Shown piece by piece: positions 13,410 through 25,503 of a stretch of 64,000 nt of DNA. The notes under the pieces were generated by a model that was given only the letters and a program-made list of their open reading frames with translations, searched no databases and had not been told where the DNA came from. Origin of the DNA: Nigrospora sphaerica (taxonomy: Eukaryota > Ascomycota > Sordariomycetes > Amphisphaeriales > Apiosporaceae); the NCBI GenBank assembly GCA_018287875.1, contig JAGVVL010000009.1, positions 3,100,001 through 3,164,000 of the forward strand, given 5' to 3'. The translations under genes were made by a program, and so were the position numbers. Position 1 is the stretch's first letter. Each line of letters begins with the position of its first letter.

Positions 13410-14820
13410 TGGGGAGGGGGTGGGAGGAGGGGGAGGAGTATACTGTGTGTGTAAGCATGCACGACTACGCAAAAAGGTGGAGGCGGGGGACCACAGGACG
13501 ATGACGGACAGACAGTAAGGGTCCTCTCCCAACCTGAGGGTTCCCATTCTTTTGTCCCTCTTTTCCCTTACTCACACCTGCATAAGTGGGAGGTGGGAAA
13601 AAGGCCTGGGTGGCGTTTCTTCGGAAAGACATCGTCACCATCGCCACCGTCCGCCGCCGGCGTCGGCATCTGTCGTCGGCACGAGGGCCGCCGTACCGGT
13701 GTTTTGCGGGCGGGTGGGACCGCAGGTCGAAACTTGAGCATGCCCGACCGACATATGCGTATCCACAACCGTCCTCGGCCCAGCAAAATCTTTACCTGCC
13801 AATAGGGCCATCCGGCCCAAGCGAAGGTGACTGGATGGGGGTCTTGAGCGAGATCTCGGTGGTTTGCGTACCCGTCGTCACCCGGACCGCCGCCGCCGCC
13901 GCCGCAGTCCCGGTCCCCTCCCCGTCGGCTCGGCCCTCGGCCGGCGCTTGGATTCCCGCCTCGAGATGGGGATGGGACGGCGTGGGGCGGGCCTGTTCAT
14001 TGGACCTATCCGTCCGTTGCAAAAACACAGATGAAGAGACGTATGAAACAAAACCGCATTCACGATAAAACACCGCCCCTCACTGCCCCGGCGGCCTGCG
14101 GAATCAACCATCCCCCCCGCTCGTGGCGGCGGCTTTCGTTTGCCGCCACGCCCGCCCGCCTACTCACACGTTCCCCTCCCCCCCTTCTACAGGAGATCAG
14201 TTCTTATCCACGCCCGCCCGTTCGGATGGGGCTCAGGCCACCCCCTCCCGCCCCGTCGGCGCGTGGATGCTTTCTTCCCTTATGGATATTCCCCTCTTTG
14301 CTCCGTTGGTTTGTTCCAGATCCGCTACCAGACAAAGAAAAAAACCCCGCCGCCCCGGGGGAAGCTGACCTCGCTGACCCAGGGGGAACCCCTCCTCCTC
14401 CTCGTCCTTCTCCTTCACCTCCGCCCCATTCCCGGTGCTGCCACCGTTTCGTGTGTACGGTGTACCTGTACATGGTACAGTCGTAAGGGGGGGGAGGACA
14501 AGCCCCGGCGTCCACCCCATCCTCTCTCTCTCCCTCCCATCCTCCCCCCTCTCCCTCTACCACCTGCCCCCTGGTTGCAAAAACAGAGGCTATTACGTCT
14601 TAATCCCCCCGAGATAGCCCCATGGCGGCCCCCGCCTTCTCCTCCCACCGGCGACCCCTGCCTTTCGCGCCGCCCCTGTCCGCCCGCTGGGGGGGGGCGG
14701 TACAAATGGTTTTGGCATAGTTGGGCGCCGACATGGGGCTTCCTCCTTGCGTCGGCCGGCCGTGCCCAAGTGGGACGGACTTTCGCCGCCGCAACGGGTC
14801 TGGACCCAAGGGGGGGAGGG

Positions 14821-14880
14821 GGAGAAAGAGGAAGAGGAAGAAGAAGAGAAAGAAGAAGAGAGAGAGAGAGAGAGAGAGAC
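14821..14880. repeat. (GAA)n/(GA)n purine tract
   Basis: Sixty bases with almost no pyrimidine on the plus strand, ending in a pure GA run. It is non-coding. Confidence 0.9.
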
Positions 14881-15593
14881 AGACCTGGTACCCAGTCCTG
14901 CGGGCCCCTGCGTGGTTGACGCTACGGTGTATGCCTGAACGGATCCATCCATCTCAAGCCCGTCGAGAGTCTACCGAGAAGCATGTGAGTAAGTATTGGT
15001 TGGATAGGCCGACCTAGAGGATTCACTGTTTGTCCCAACTACCATGTGTAAGGGATATGGCACTACCGTCATTGAGTACCTCCTTGCTCCATGACTCTGT
15101 GCTCTGTACTGTAGATGCTGTCGAGGCTGATGTGGTTTCCCTGCGTATTGCTGCACGAACCGACTCGGTTGAGATATCGGCTTGGAGCAGCAAGCGGACC
15201 CAAGGCAGCACTTGTAGTATGTAGTCGTAGTATTCGTAGTGTGCCGACGCCGTCACCCTATAGCCTTCCTCTATAATTCCAACCCTGCACATGCCCTTGC
15301 ACCAACTCCCAACAAAATCCTAATGTGATGTCCTAAGCAGAGAGGGCGAGGCTTGTCTGTCGCCCGTGTACCATGCGAAACAAGTCGAGGCACCTCGCAG
15401 GCCATAACCCCATGACCCATAACCCATAGCCCAGCGCTGGTGCATAATCCATGGGCGTCCAACCCGTCCGGTGCCGGCATGCACCCTGTGCTCTATTTTA
15501 CCCCCCCTCCCCTCTTTCCCCCTTTCTCCAAATACCCTACCACGGCGTATCGTAGAGCCCTCGCCCAGCATGCCGCCCGCCGAGCCGCATGCT

Positions 15594-17931
15594 TCAAGCC
15601 ATGTCCATCCCTTCCGAGTCGTCCATGTCCGAGGGCAGCGCCTGTGTGCGCTCGCTGCTGACGCTGTGCTTCCTAGAGACGTTGCAGTCGTCGAACCGGT
15701 TGCAGTGCATGCCATCCACATACTCGAGTTCCTCACCGCCGATGACACGACCCTCGGAATCAATCTCCTGCGATAGCTCCACCAATGCCGAGCGGGGGAG
15801 CCGCAGGAAGCCCTGCGTTCTCACAATGCGACCCCAATTGGTCAAGCAGAACGAGGCCGCGCGCCTCCTCAGCCACTCCTCGTTGGCAAGGCCTGCACAG
15901 TACCAAATGATGCAGGCGTGCTCCACGTCCAGCTCCTTGGACAGCCGATTGACGCACAGCAGCCGGAGGTGCGGGATATTGTAGATGTTGGACATGACGA
16001 GCAGCCCCGCCACATCCGCCAGCTCCGTCACGCCGTCGTCTGCATGTATGCTGTCCGTGTAGAGATAGTAGAGGAATGCCTTCACAACGCTGTACAGCTC
16101 GGGGATGTGCATCTTTTTAGTGTGAAACTCGGCCATTTGTGCGTTGTACAAACGCGCAAAGTGCGGCCACCGGGCCTGGAGGATGAGCTTGTGGACGTGG
16201 ATAGGTGGCGACGTAGGCGCGTCGGGCGCGAGCCAGTTCTGATCTGTCGACTCTTCGCCGGCCTTGACGAGACTCGAGCTCATCTCATCGTCAAAGTCCC
16301 CAGCAAGTGCCGTTATGACAAAATCCGTGCCACTGCCCGTTTCGGGCGGCTGGTTAAACAGCTTGGCCAAGTCGGATCCCAGGCCCTTGGACGGCTGCTC
16401 GTGCGTTCGGTGGAACGAGGGCCTGGAGAACTCGGCCCGGGGTGCTGGGGCATTGTTTCCGAGGAAGCCATAGCGGCGCAGGTCGATCTCGACGATGTCG
16501 CTAAGGTATTCCTCGGCGTTGACCACCATGTCGTTTCCATTCTCCTTCGGGCAGCCAAGCAGCCACGCTTTGGTGCCGTCCTCGTTCATTGTGCAGTAGT
16601 GCCAGTCGTAGCCGGGCTTGAATATCTCGCGCCCCTCGGCCAGCTTCTGCCATCGGAGACTGCCCAAGTCAAGAGCCGACAACGAACACTCTCGGGGCGT
16701 GTTGGTCGACGCCGGCGTGACAAAGTCCAGCAGAGTCCCGGAAGAGTACGTATGGAAGTGGCGGCCGGCACCCTGCGATGGAACGTGGGGCCCCGAGACA
16801 AATTTGATCGTCGAAATGCAGCCCGGGGCCATAGGGGCATACGTCTTGAGCTGGAACGACGGCGTGTTGACTTGCGCCGTCCGCGAGTTGGCGGCGTAGC
16901 CCGAGGCTCCGATCACGGCCGGGCTGTTGGAGTACGATTGGCGTGGTGACTCGGTCGCCCGGCTGATGGCCGAGTGCCGGTCCGGGGAGCCAATGTGAGG
17001 TGCCACCTCGAATGCCGGGCTGCCCTTGAGATCCAGCCACCAGAGGTCGCCGATCTTGTCCATATCCTCGCTCAGCCCGCCAAACACCCACAGTCGGTCG
17101 CCCCAGATATAGGCGGAATGGTCGAAACGGCTGACAAAGCGCCAAGACTTGGACCAGGTGTAGGTCTTGAGATCGAGGTAGCAGATGTCGTCGAGCACGT
17201 AGTTGTCATGGCCCGTGATGCCGCCGACGATGAATAGCTTATCCTCGTGAAGGACGGCGGCGTGCCTCGCTCGGCCCTTGGGAACGGGACCATTGACTTG
17301 CGGCTGCGTCCAGTGCGCCGTCTGGAGATCGAAGACTATCAAATCCGACAAGTAGGTGCGGTGTTCATTCTCGCCGCCAAATACCAGCAACTTGTCGCCT
17401 TGGTACAGGGTCGCAGTGTGGCCTGCACAGTCGTGGTTAGTGCGGTCCCGAGACTGCTGTGAACAGAGGCCTACCCATTCGGACGCCAGGAATGTCCCCA
17501 AAGTTATCAACGAGACTCCATTGGTGGCTTATCAGATCCAGTCTCAAGACATGGTTGTATACCTCGTCCGTGTACTGGTCGAAACCGCCAAATGCGTATA
17601 TCTGGTTGTTGCCGCAGTACGTGACTGAGGCGTTGACGAGGACCGCGGGTCGTTGGCCGAGGGTCCGCGTCACCTTGGGGCGGTAGCTCCCATCCACCAT
17701 GGTCCTGTTCTTCATGGGAGAGTTAGGCATAACGAAGGTGTTATTAGAGGACGTCGTCGAGGCCGGTGTGGGTACGTTGGAGGAGGCCATGACACCAAAG
17801 GATGGCGCAGCCGCCGGCGGCACGGGGACCTGGGCCAGTGGTAATGGTGTCGTCGAGTGCGAGGCCGAAGCCGAAGGGCCGCCGAACAGCGAAGATTGGC
17901 CTCCTCCAGTCGGAGTAGAGGGCTGAGCCAT
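15594..17931 (-). CDS. Kelch-repeat BTB protein, Ral2-like
   Basis: Two exons on the minus strand: 17931-17475 and 17422-15594 (761 aa; intron 52 nt, phase 1). The N-terminal ~85 residues are low-complexity (Ser/Pro/Ala). Kelch-type blades follow at about residues 85-270, seen as repeated YAFGG, LLVFGG, LFIVGG and LWVFGG strands, each followed by a conserved Trp. A looser set of blades continues to ~440. A BTB/POZ domain spans ~519-612, interrupted by a short acidic insert, and a BACK-like helical tail follows. Kelch blades followed by BTB are seen in Schizosaccharomyces pombe Ral2, a Ras1-pathway activator, and in LZTR1-type proteins. I infer a Ral2-like role in Ras signalling or cell polarity; direct orthology is not shown. 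It is divergent from cdc20. Confidence 0.75.
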
Positions 17932-18465
17932 GGTGGTGAGGTCGTGCCAGGCGACGGGTGACAGACAGGTGGCCTTTGAGCGATGGGAAGAGATCGGTGG
18001 CTGCTTCAGTGTCTACGCCGGCATCCCGATGCCACGGCGACGCAGGTGGCAGGTAGGCCCGGAGGGGGGCAAGAGAACGGCAAGGAATCGGTGACTCGTA
18101 CTGGGTTGCGGTCGGTCGTCGGCGTCGGTCGTTCGAGATGGTGCTAACCCAGACGGGCGTCGTCGCGCTTCCTGCAGATAGGCGCAGGGCTCGGTCGTTG
18201 CTACCGAGGAGTACTTATGCGAACATGGGTGATGGGCGACTCAGGCGAAGGCGCGCGGCATAGCGACGCGAAGGGCTCGTCTGATCAGGCGCCGGTCCTG
18301 CTGTTTCCATGCGAGTCCTGTCTTGGCGACGAGCTGAGTGTACAAATCGTTACGACGATGGAATGAAATGTCCGTCGCTGATGGGATGGGCCTCTACGGA
18401 CCCGTCCATCTCTGCCGGGCTATCTATGCCTAAGTAGGTTCCACCATTCCATGCTGATTACGGTG

Positions 18466-18479
18466 TAGGTATGTACCTA
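18466..18479. promoter_or_regulatory. TAGGTA/TACCTA inverted repeat
   Basis: Six-base arms separated by two bases, related to the AGGTACCT palindromes elsewhere in the window. Its function is unknown. Confidence 0.35.
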
Positions 18480-18593
18480 TGGTCTAGCGTGTTCGGAAGC
18501 AGCAGCTGGCAGACGGTCTGGTCGAGCTTTGGAGGGACGGCAGCTGGGCCAAAATGAGGCTGATGAGTTGTGGCCACCGGCATCCGTTGATTT

Positions 18594-18613
18594 GCCACGA
18601 TACGCCACGATAC
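18594..18613. repeat. Tandem 10-base duplication
   Basis: GCCACGATAC occurs twice in tandem in the shared promoter region. Confidence 0.85.
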
Positions 18614-19365
18614 GCCGAGCCAGCCAGCAGGCCTGCCACACGTTTCTGCGTTTGGTGGCGGAGAGACAGGCCCGGAACCTCAGCCTCATGGGCGGCCTTT
18701 CCAGCGTCGCCGCTCTTGTCATGGTACTGTTACAACTATGTACATACATACTTTTGGTAGCCTGATCCCCTATCCGTTTCTAGGGGACCATTGGGTCTCA
18801 AAGTGAAGTGACGTCTCCAATGCCCCATGCGGATGCGGCCAGTTCCAATCGGGCTGGGACATCTGGTCCCGCCAGCTTTTTGGCCAGGCGACGGGTGGGT
18901 CGAGTTTCGTAGCCCCGTTGCCAGCGGTTGCCAGCGGTTGCCCGGCCAGCACGCTCAATGTTTACGACGGCGTACTTATACCGATGAAGCATCACCATGA
19001 GTCCGACTTTTTTTTCTCTTCCTTCTGCATCAAACACATTGCACACACATAACCTATCCTCCCGCTTCCTACCTCTCCTCCGCTACTCGTGAACAAATCC
19101 AACTGCCTTTCACGAGCATTCAAGACGCACGCACGCCAGCCTACGCGATCCGATCCGTCGGATCGACCAGCCCGGTTGCCATTCTCTGTGAAGGCACCTT
19201 CGGTTATCGAACACAACGACGACAGATAGTAACCCAGCAAAAAATCCAGGAACCATTTACTTGAGTCTCTTGGAGCTCGTTCGATCCATTGGAGCTTCCA
19301 TACGCTTCCCCTGTCCACGGTCGGAGTCGCACTCATACCCACCCGATACTGTACCATTAGAAAAC

Positions 19366-21238
19366 ATGGCCTCAGCTGCAGTATCCACCCCCATCAAGTC
19401 CCATGCGGGACTCTTTTCTTCGCGCACCGCTGGCGGTCGGATGCCCTTGACCCCGTCGCCCCGCCAGCGCCAGGCCACCACCAAGCCCAACAACCTCGAC
19501 TCGTCTCCCTTCACCCCCGAGAAGAGGACGAGCGATGTGGGCCGGCCGGCTGCGAAGTCCGTCTACGGCGGAAACCTGTCTTCACACTTTGCCAAGGCCT
19601 CGAGGTCACACCGGGACTCGCCAAAGTCCAACATTGCCCGTGATGGCTTCTCGCCCCGCAAGGCCCTCGAGCTTGGCGTGTCGGACTTCACTCTGGTTGG
19701 CACCGGCAACACCAAGACGCCCTCCAGTCCCAAGCCAAAGAAGCCGACCCTGCGGTCCAAGTCCAAGAAGACCACCATCAACTACTCTGGCGACCGCTTC
19801 ATCCCCAACCGCAGCAACAGCTCGGCCATTGCCGACGCTGGCTCGGGAAAGCTCGACACCAAGGAGAAACAGCGCCCCAGGAGCAGAACCGGCGAGGCCT
19901 CGGGCGTTCTGTCCACCGCGGCCGATGATGCCATCGCTGCCCTCGAGGGCCTCAACATTGATGAAGAAGACACTGCAAGCTACTCTCGGCCCTCACCTAC
20001 CAGCGTAGCCTACCAGGATTCCCTGGCCGATGCTTGCGGCGTTAACCTGGGCACCCGCATCCTCCAGTCCAAGCCTGCGGCGCCCGAATCATCCAAGCCC
20101 ATCGACCTCCGGCAGCAGTACAACCGCCCGCTGAAGCCTGCCAACGCCGGCTCGGCCCAGTTCCGCCGACGCGTGGCCACTGCCCCCGAGCGTGTGCTCG
20201 ATGCGCCGGGTCTCATTGACGACTACTACCTGAACCTCCTGGACTGGAGCAGCGGTAACCAGGTCGCCATCGGCCTCGAGCGCAACGTGTACGTCTGGTC
20301 GGCCGACGAGGGCTCCGTTAGCTGCTTGCTAGAGACCAGTCCCGACACGTACGTGAGCAGCGTGAAGTGGTCGGGCGACGGCGCCTATGTTAGTGTCGGC
20401 CTCGGTACCGGCGAGGTCCAGATCTGGGACGTGGCCGAGAGCCAAAAGGTCCGCAGCATGTTTGGCCACGACACTCGTGTTGGCGTCATGGGCTGGAACA
20501 AGCACCTTCTGTCCACTGGCGCCCGCAGTGGCCTCGTCTTCAACCATGATGTCCGTATTGCGGAGCACAAGGTTGCCGAGCTCGTCTCTCACACGTCTGA
20601 GGTCTGTGGCCTCGAGTGGCGCGCCGATGGCGCTCAGCTTGCTACCGGCGGCAACGACAACCTCGTGTCCATTTGGGATGCTCGGTCGCTGGCGGTGCCC
20701 AAGTTCACCAAGACCAACCACAAGGCTGCCGTCAAGGCTCTGGCCTGGTGCCCCTGGAACGCCAACCTGCTGGCCACGGGTGGCGGCTCCTACGATCGTC
20801 ACATCCACTTCTGGAACACCACGTCGGGCGCGCGCGTCAATAGCATCGACACGGGCTCGCAGGTGACCAGCTTGCGTTGGAGCACTTCGTACAAGGAGAT
20901 TGTGAGCTCCAGCGGCTTCCCCGACAACTCACTGAGCATCTGGAGCTACCCGACCCTGGTTCGCAACGTTGAGATCCCCGCCCACGAGAGTCGTGTCCTC
21001 CACAGCTGCCTCAGCCCCGACGGACAAATGCTTGCCACTGCTGGTACGTATTACTCTCTGAATTACCCCGTTGCCCTTCTTGAAACGCGCCAGCGGACTA
21101 ACACGACGTGTTGCAGCTGCCGACGAAAGCCTGAAGTTCTGGAAGGTCTTCGAGAAGAAGGCCGGCGTTCCCGCCGGTGTCGGTGCCAGCGGTTCCTCGA
21201 GCAAGGCTCAGATGGCCAAGCAGATGACGATCCGATAG
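19366..21238 (+). CDS. cdc20: Cdc20/Slp1 activator of the anaphase-promoting complex
   Basis: Exons 19366-21043 and 21117-21238 (599 aa; intron 73 nt, GTACGT donor). The protein activates the APC/C and presents mitotic substrates such as securin and cyclin B for ubiquitination. The basic, disordered N-terminus holds the C-box (GDRFIPNR, residues 142-149), which binds the APC/C. A seven-blade WD40 propeller spans about residues 272-580, opened by the family signature APERVLDAPGLIDDYYLN. The chain ends in Ile-Arg, the IR tail that docks on TPR subunits. The linker into the propeller and the short N-terminus favour Cdc20 over Cdh1/Fizzy-related. The frame is open upstream to 19261, but only from a TTG; the ATG at 19366 has a good AAAAC context. 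Functional assignment is firm. Confidence 0.93.
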
Positions 21239-22926
21239 AGGATCCCCGGTAACAGATGAAGGTCGGCACCAACCGACTCCTACAGTAGGTATTCACGCTT
21301 TCTTACTGGCAACCATCAGCACTGGGGCCTTGCGGTTTGGTCATTTAGCGTGGAGTTGCTTGGTCATGAGAAACGATAACGCATGGCGTTGCAAATACCC
21401 AACGGCGTTAGTCTGAGCACTTGTATATTATTGGTGTCGGGAGAGGTGGACAGATAGTTGTAATGAGGTTGGGGTTGGCGCGTGGTTCCCCTGTTTTTAT
21501 ACATGATATGGCGTAAATGCTCAGTATGGAGTCGGGTGACTGCGTTTTGAGAAGTGTAGATGGTATTTCGCCGCCTCCGTTTATGTATAAAGGAAGCAGC
21601 AGAAGTACAGGGGCCGGCCCGCTTACACCATCGGCCCGCCAGCCGGGACAGATCGCGGCAGATCACGGCGACTCGAGCATTGATGCCTGTCACAGACCCA
21701 GCCCTGTTGCCGCTCGTCTGCACAAGGGAGAGGCCAGCGACGACGGAAATCCAGCATGTCTGCATCCTTTTGGCACCCGATTGCGTTGAAAGATGGGTAC
21801 AGAGGCTTTCTATCCCCTTGGCATGTCCCAACCGCGTTATGCGTCGGCCAACGAAGCCAACAGCCAACTTGAAGGCAGCTAGGGGAAGTACAGTGGCCGA
21901 TCTACTGGCAGATCGTAGGGGCAGGGCCTTCTAGTTGCGGTAAGGCGGGAATAGCCATCGGCAAAAGCCCCATTCTGTCATAATCTTGGTTTCTTCTTCT
22001 CGGACTGCGTGGCAAAAACATCGTGAGTAGGCCAGCGGCAAGGCAGATAGCACGGTGCGGCTGTGTGCTGATGTACGGTGGCCGGTCAATGGTGAATGGA
22101 CAGACGAATCGTGCACAGCAGTCACGTGCCAGGCTGGGGAGCGCTTAGATCAGTTGGGAGCTGACAAAACCAACCTAGCCACCTACAACATCCCGCATCC
22201 CCAAACGCCGCAAAGGGACCTCCTCGGCCATCAACACAAGCGTGCAGGCCGCATCTGGAACAGTGAACAGGGAATCCTCAAGGGAGCTGAGCTGGGAATA
22301 GAAGAAGAACAAGAACAAGGCTTGCGCTTGAGGCAGCGACCGCGGCCGCAACCGGGTGTGAAGGGGGCTTCTTGGCCAACACCTTGCATATCCCATCCCG
22401 TCCTTCTGCCTGCATCCATCCTACGCTTTGGGTCCTTCCAACCTTCTGGAACCTCGTTCAACCATCCATCTATTAGGTACTTTCCACCTCACCTCACCTC
22501 TGTCTGTCGCCTCCCATCCCGCCATTCACCCCGCTCCTGCCTAACCCATCTGGCCTGGCCTACCTGCCCCCATATCCCATCCACTTCCATCACCTCCAGG
22601 ACTCCCTAATCACGTATGCGTCTACTGCATCCATCTGGATAGCACAGCCCGCCTTGCATCTTTATTGCCAGAAACCCGCCTTCCCCCCGAAGGAAACAGC
22701 ACATTTGGCCTCCGGCTCGCGCTCGTTTACTGCAGAACCCTAGGCCACCGAAACCCAAGAACAGGCATTTTTGCTGTCCTTTGGCGGCTGCCTGACGTGC
22801 CCGGCTAAACAAGGACCCGCCATTAGGTCCTCGTCGTGTCGTCAAGGCTCCGTTTGTTCCCGTTTCGGCCTTGCCAGCCCATCCCAGCAACACCCGTTTT
22901 ACGTGCGCCACGGGCATCTCGCAAAC
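21239..22926. other. Intergenic, cdc20 3' flank and toa1 promoter
   Basis: About 1.7 kb between two plus-strand genes. No credible gene is present. The last ~450 bases before the toa1 start are C/T-rich on the plus strand, as expected for a fungal promoter and leader. Confidence 0.55.
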
Positions 22927-23656
22927 ATGTCCAACGCGGCCGTCGGCAATATCTACCAGCAGATCATCCTGGATGTCATCGAGGCATCGCGGGTCGATCT
23001 GGAGGAGAACGGTGTCGATGAGGGCATTCTCGAGGAACTGAAGCAGGTGAGTTGCTTTCCGTCGTCCGTCTAACACCTTCCCCCCCCTCCCCATGCTGCT
23101 TCCATCGCACATCGGTGTCTTCCCACTGCAGCGACTGCGTCGATCGTGTTGTGTCGATGATGGCGGGCCCAGCAGCACGGGGTGTCCCATCCCATCCGGG
23201 CGTTGGCAACAGGCGGGTATGACGCCAAGGGCACACCCAGCGCACGCGCTTTGTTGTGGAAAGCGACCGAACAAATGAGAGGGGGGCGGTCAGCTGTTAT
23301 TTGGGGCCTTTTAATCCCCTCCCTACCCGCTAAAACCATGTCCTCTACCTTGACCAAATCGACCAATCCGCATCTTGCACCGGCTCGGCTTACGTCCCAT
23401 GCCGCTGTGTCACGTGCATTACCTCTGTTCCCAACGACCCCATCACAGTCCGTTTGCGCCTGTACACATGCATTCATTTCGTCTTTCGCAAGGCTTGCTA
23501 ACATATCACGACTGATAGGGATGGCAGAGGAAGCTTTCCCAGCAGCAGTTGGCTATCTTCCCTTGGGACCCCAAGCCTGATCCACCGGCGCCAACGCAGG
23601 CACCTCCTGCACCCAACAATACGGGAAACCAGAATGGATCTGGCTATGGACAGTCG

Positions 23657-23718
<62 letters not shown>

Positions 23719-24739
23719 ACAGCAGCAACAGCAGCAGCTGCAGCAGCAGCAGATGGCTCAGCAGCAGCAAGCGCAGCCTAACGCAAATGCCTACCCTTCT
23801 GTTGCCCAGCAGCAGCAACCTGTTGGCGACGGTCATGTCAAACCTGAGCCTGGTGTCAAAGTCGAGCCAGGACTAGAGGGTTCTTCCCTTCCGGGTTCGC
23901 AGGCGCCCTCGGCCGCTCCCACGACCGTGGTCCGGGAGAGACTTATCAGCAACCTACAAAATCAGTACGGTGACAGAGCAGCTGCAAGCATCGGCAAGAT
24001 TCAAAACACGACGGGCATGCCGCAGCAAGGTGGCGTTCAGTACCCCAACCACCCTATGGGACAGGCCGCGCCGCAAGGCCAAGCTCAACAGCGCCAATTT
24101 CCCGGCAATCCCGCTCAGGTGACGCCTCAACAGGCGTACAGCGCGCAGATGGCAAGCCAGGCCCAACGTGCGCAGGCTCAAATCCAGAACGCTCAGAGAC
24201 AGCAGAACTCGCAGGTCGATGGTGCGGGGGAGTGCGACTACTCGGGCGTAGTCGTGCAGCGAAATGCCGCTGGCGAGACTACGGAGCTGGGCCGAGTGGA
24301 GATTGACAACATGCTCCGTGCCCACATCGAAGCCAACGCCAAGGCCATGGAGGGCGGCGGTCTTATGTTACCGTTGAAGCGGGCGAAAAAGACAAAGGCA
24401 GCTGCTGTTCGCCGCCACGCTCCCGGGCCCTCGGCCTACGATGGTGCGGATGATGACGAGGAAGACGATGACGAAGCGATCAACTCGGACTTGGACGACT
24501 CGGACGACAACCCCGATGATGACGACGACGACGACGACGTGGGCCAGATGATGCTTTGCATGTATGACAAGGTCCAGCGCGTCAAGAACAAGTGGTAAGT
24601 TGAAGTCCCGTAGGGGCGGCTGAGGAGGAGACTGGTGACTGACTCGAAGGACAGGAAGTGCGTGCTCAAGGACGGTGTTCTCAGTGTGAACGGCAAAGAC
24701 TACGTCTTCCACAAGGCCACGGGCGAATACGAGTGGTGA
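22927..24739 (+). CDS. toa1: TFIIA large subunit (alpha/beta), Toa1
   Basis: Exons 22927-23046, 23519-24594 and 24655-24739 (426 aa; introns 472 and 60 nt). TFIIA binds TBP on promoter DNA and stabilises RNA polymerase II pre-initiation complexes. Residues 1-57 are the conserved N-terminal helical half that joins the small subunit in a four-helix bundle (starts MSNAAVGNIYQQIILDVIEA, then GWQRKL and FPWDPKP after the splice). Residues 87-113 are an uninterrupted run of about 27 Gln, then more Gln-rich linker. An acidic Asp/Glu block (~351-380) precedes the C-terminal beta-barrel half, which ends in the conserved GEYEW. Splicing restores both conserved halves exactly. The 472-nt first intron is the longest in the window and has a GCTAAC branch site near its end. 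Assignment is firm. Confidence 0.93.
23657..23752 (+). repeat. CAG/CAA repeat encoding polyglutamine
   Basis: Within toa1, 27 consecutive Gln codons (23657-23737) mix CAG with scattered CAA, followed by one CTG and four more CAG. The CAA interruptions would be expected to reduce slippage compared with pure CAG. Length variation between strains is likely but cannot be seen here. Confidence 0.95.
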
Positions 24740-25483
24740 GGGGCTTCAATCTCGGGGCGGGAATTCAAGCACGAGCGATGCTGTTTGATTATTTGCATTA
24801 TTTGGCTATCTCGTTGAAGGGAGGCCATGGTGCCTACTCGGCCACGGGTCCCCGTCCTGCACAAGACGGTCGGGCGACATGGAGGGGGGACGCGCATCTA
24901 TGGCAATTGCATCAGTGTTCGTACCGCGGTCGCCGGTCACCTGGTAGCAGGCAGAAGGGGTGCGTGGTTACTGGCTGAGACGTTAATTTACCAGGTTGCA
25001 AATGCCGTGGCCACAAGGTGCCGAGGAATAGCGAGCGGACGCCTCCCCGCGTCTCCTTCACAACAGCCAACAGCTAATGAGCGGTGAAGGAGAACACGCT
25101 GGGGCGCGGCTGTGCGAAGCCACGGTTGTTCCTTTTGGACTGGCCGAGTCCACGGACAAGACGAAATGGGGCATGTACCTATGCTGGGTAGGCCAGATAA
25201 CAATTGAACAAATTGACCAGCCCCGAGCGAGTCCATTCTGTCGGTGCTGGCCAAAGAGAGCAGAAGCGACGGCAGTGGCTTTGATGCGATGTAGTGGTTA
25301 GCGTAGACGCGCGCATATGCAGGTCGGCAAGTAGTTGTACAGCTCGACCTAGACCTTGGCTAAGGTCTATCTACCTGGTAAATAGATGGCTGTAGACCAA
25401 GGACAGAAAGCGTCGGGGGCTCGGAATCAAGATGCGGTGCGGCGGGTCCCCCGGACGTGCGTGCACGGCGTGGTAGGTGTAAT

Positions 25484-25503
25484 CCATACCTACTTAGGTG
25501 TGG
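25484..25503. promoter_or_regulatory. CCATACCT / AGGTGTGG hairpin
   Basis: Eight-base arms with one G-T mismatch and a four-base spacer, of the same ACCT..AGGT type as the palindromes elsewhere. It lies in non-coding DNA. Confidence 0.35.

Larger units (their letters stand above)
10226..15593. other. Gene-free region with purine/pyrimidine tracts
   Basis: About 5.4 kb between the 3' ends of the Sfp1-type gene (+) and the kelch-BTB gene (-), so neither gene needs a promoter here. No frame has a recognisable domain. The longest frame (14140-14919, +) is a proline-rich translation of C-rich DNA. Purine or pyrimidine blocks recur at 11844-11942, 13381-13409 and 14821-14880, with C or G runs between them. 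I see no RNA gene. Confidence 0.6.
17932..19365. promoter_or_regulatory. Divergent promoter region, kelch-BTB / cdc20
   Basis: The 1.4 kb between the start codons of the kelch-BTB gene (-) and cdc20 (+) must hold both promoters. It contains a tandem GCCACGATAC pair (18594-18613), an inverted repeat TAGGTA-TG-TACCTA (18466-18479), and a tandem GCCAGCGGTT-type duplication near 18917-18945. I see no gene and cannot assign factor sites. Confidence 0.5.

Noticed and set aside
14140..14919. 259-codon proline-rich plus-strand frame
   Set aside because: It is a translation of C-rich and purine-tract DNA that ends in the GA repeat, with no domain and no splice support.
15918..16949. 343-codon plus-strand frame
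   Set aside because: It lies fully antisense to the kelch-BTB exon, whose protein has clear domains. The antisense translation has none.
19270..19300. GTTCGATCC resembling a tRNA B box
   Set aside because: The flanking bases cannot form a T-arm stem and no A box lies at the right distance. It is in the cdc20 leader.
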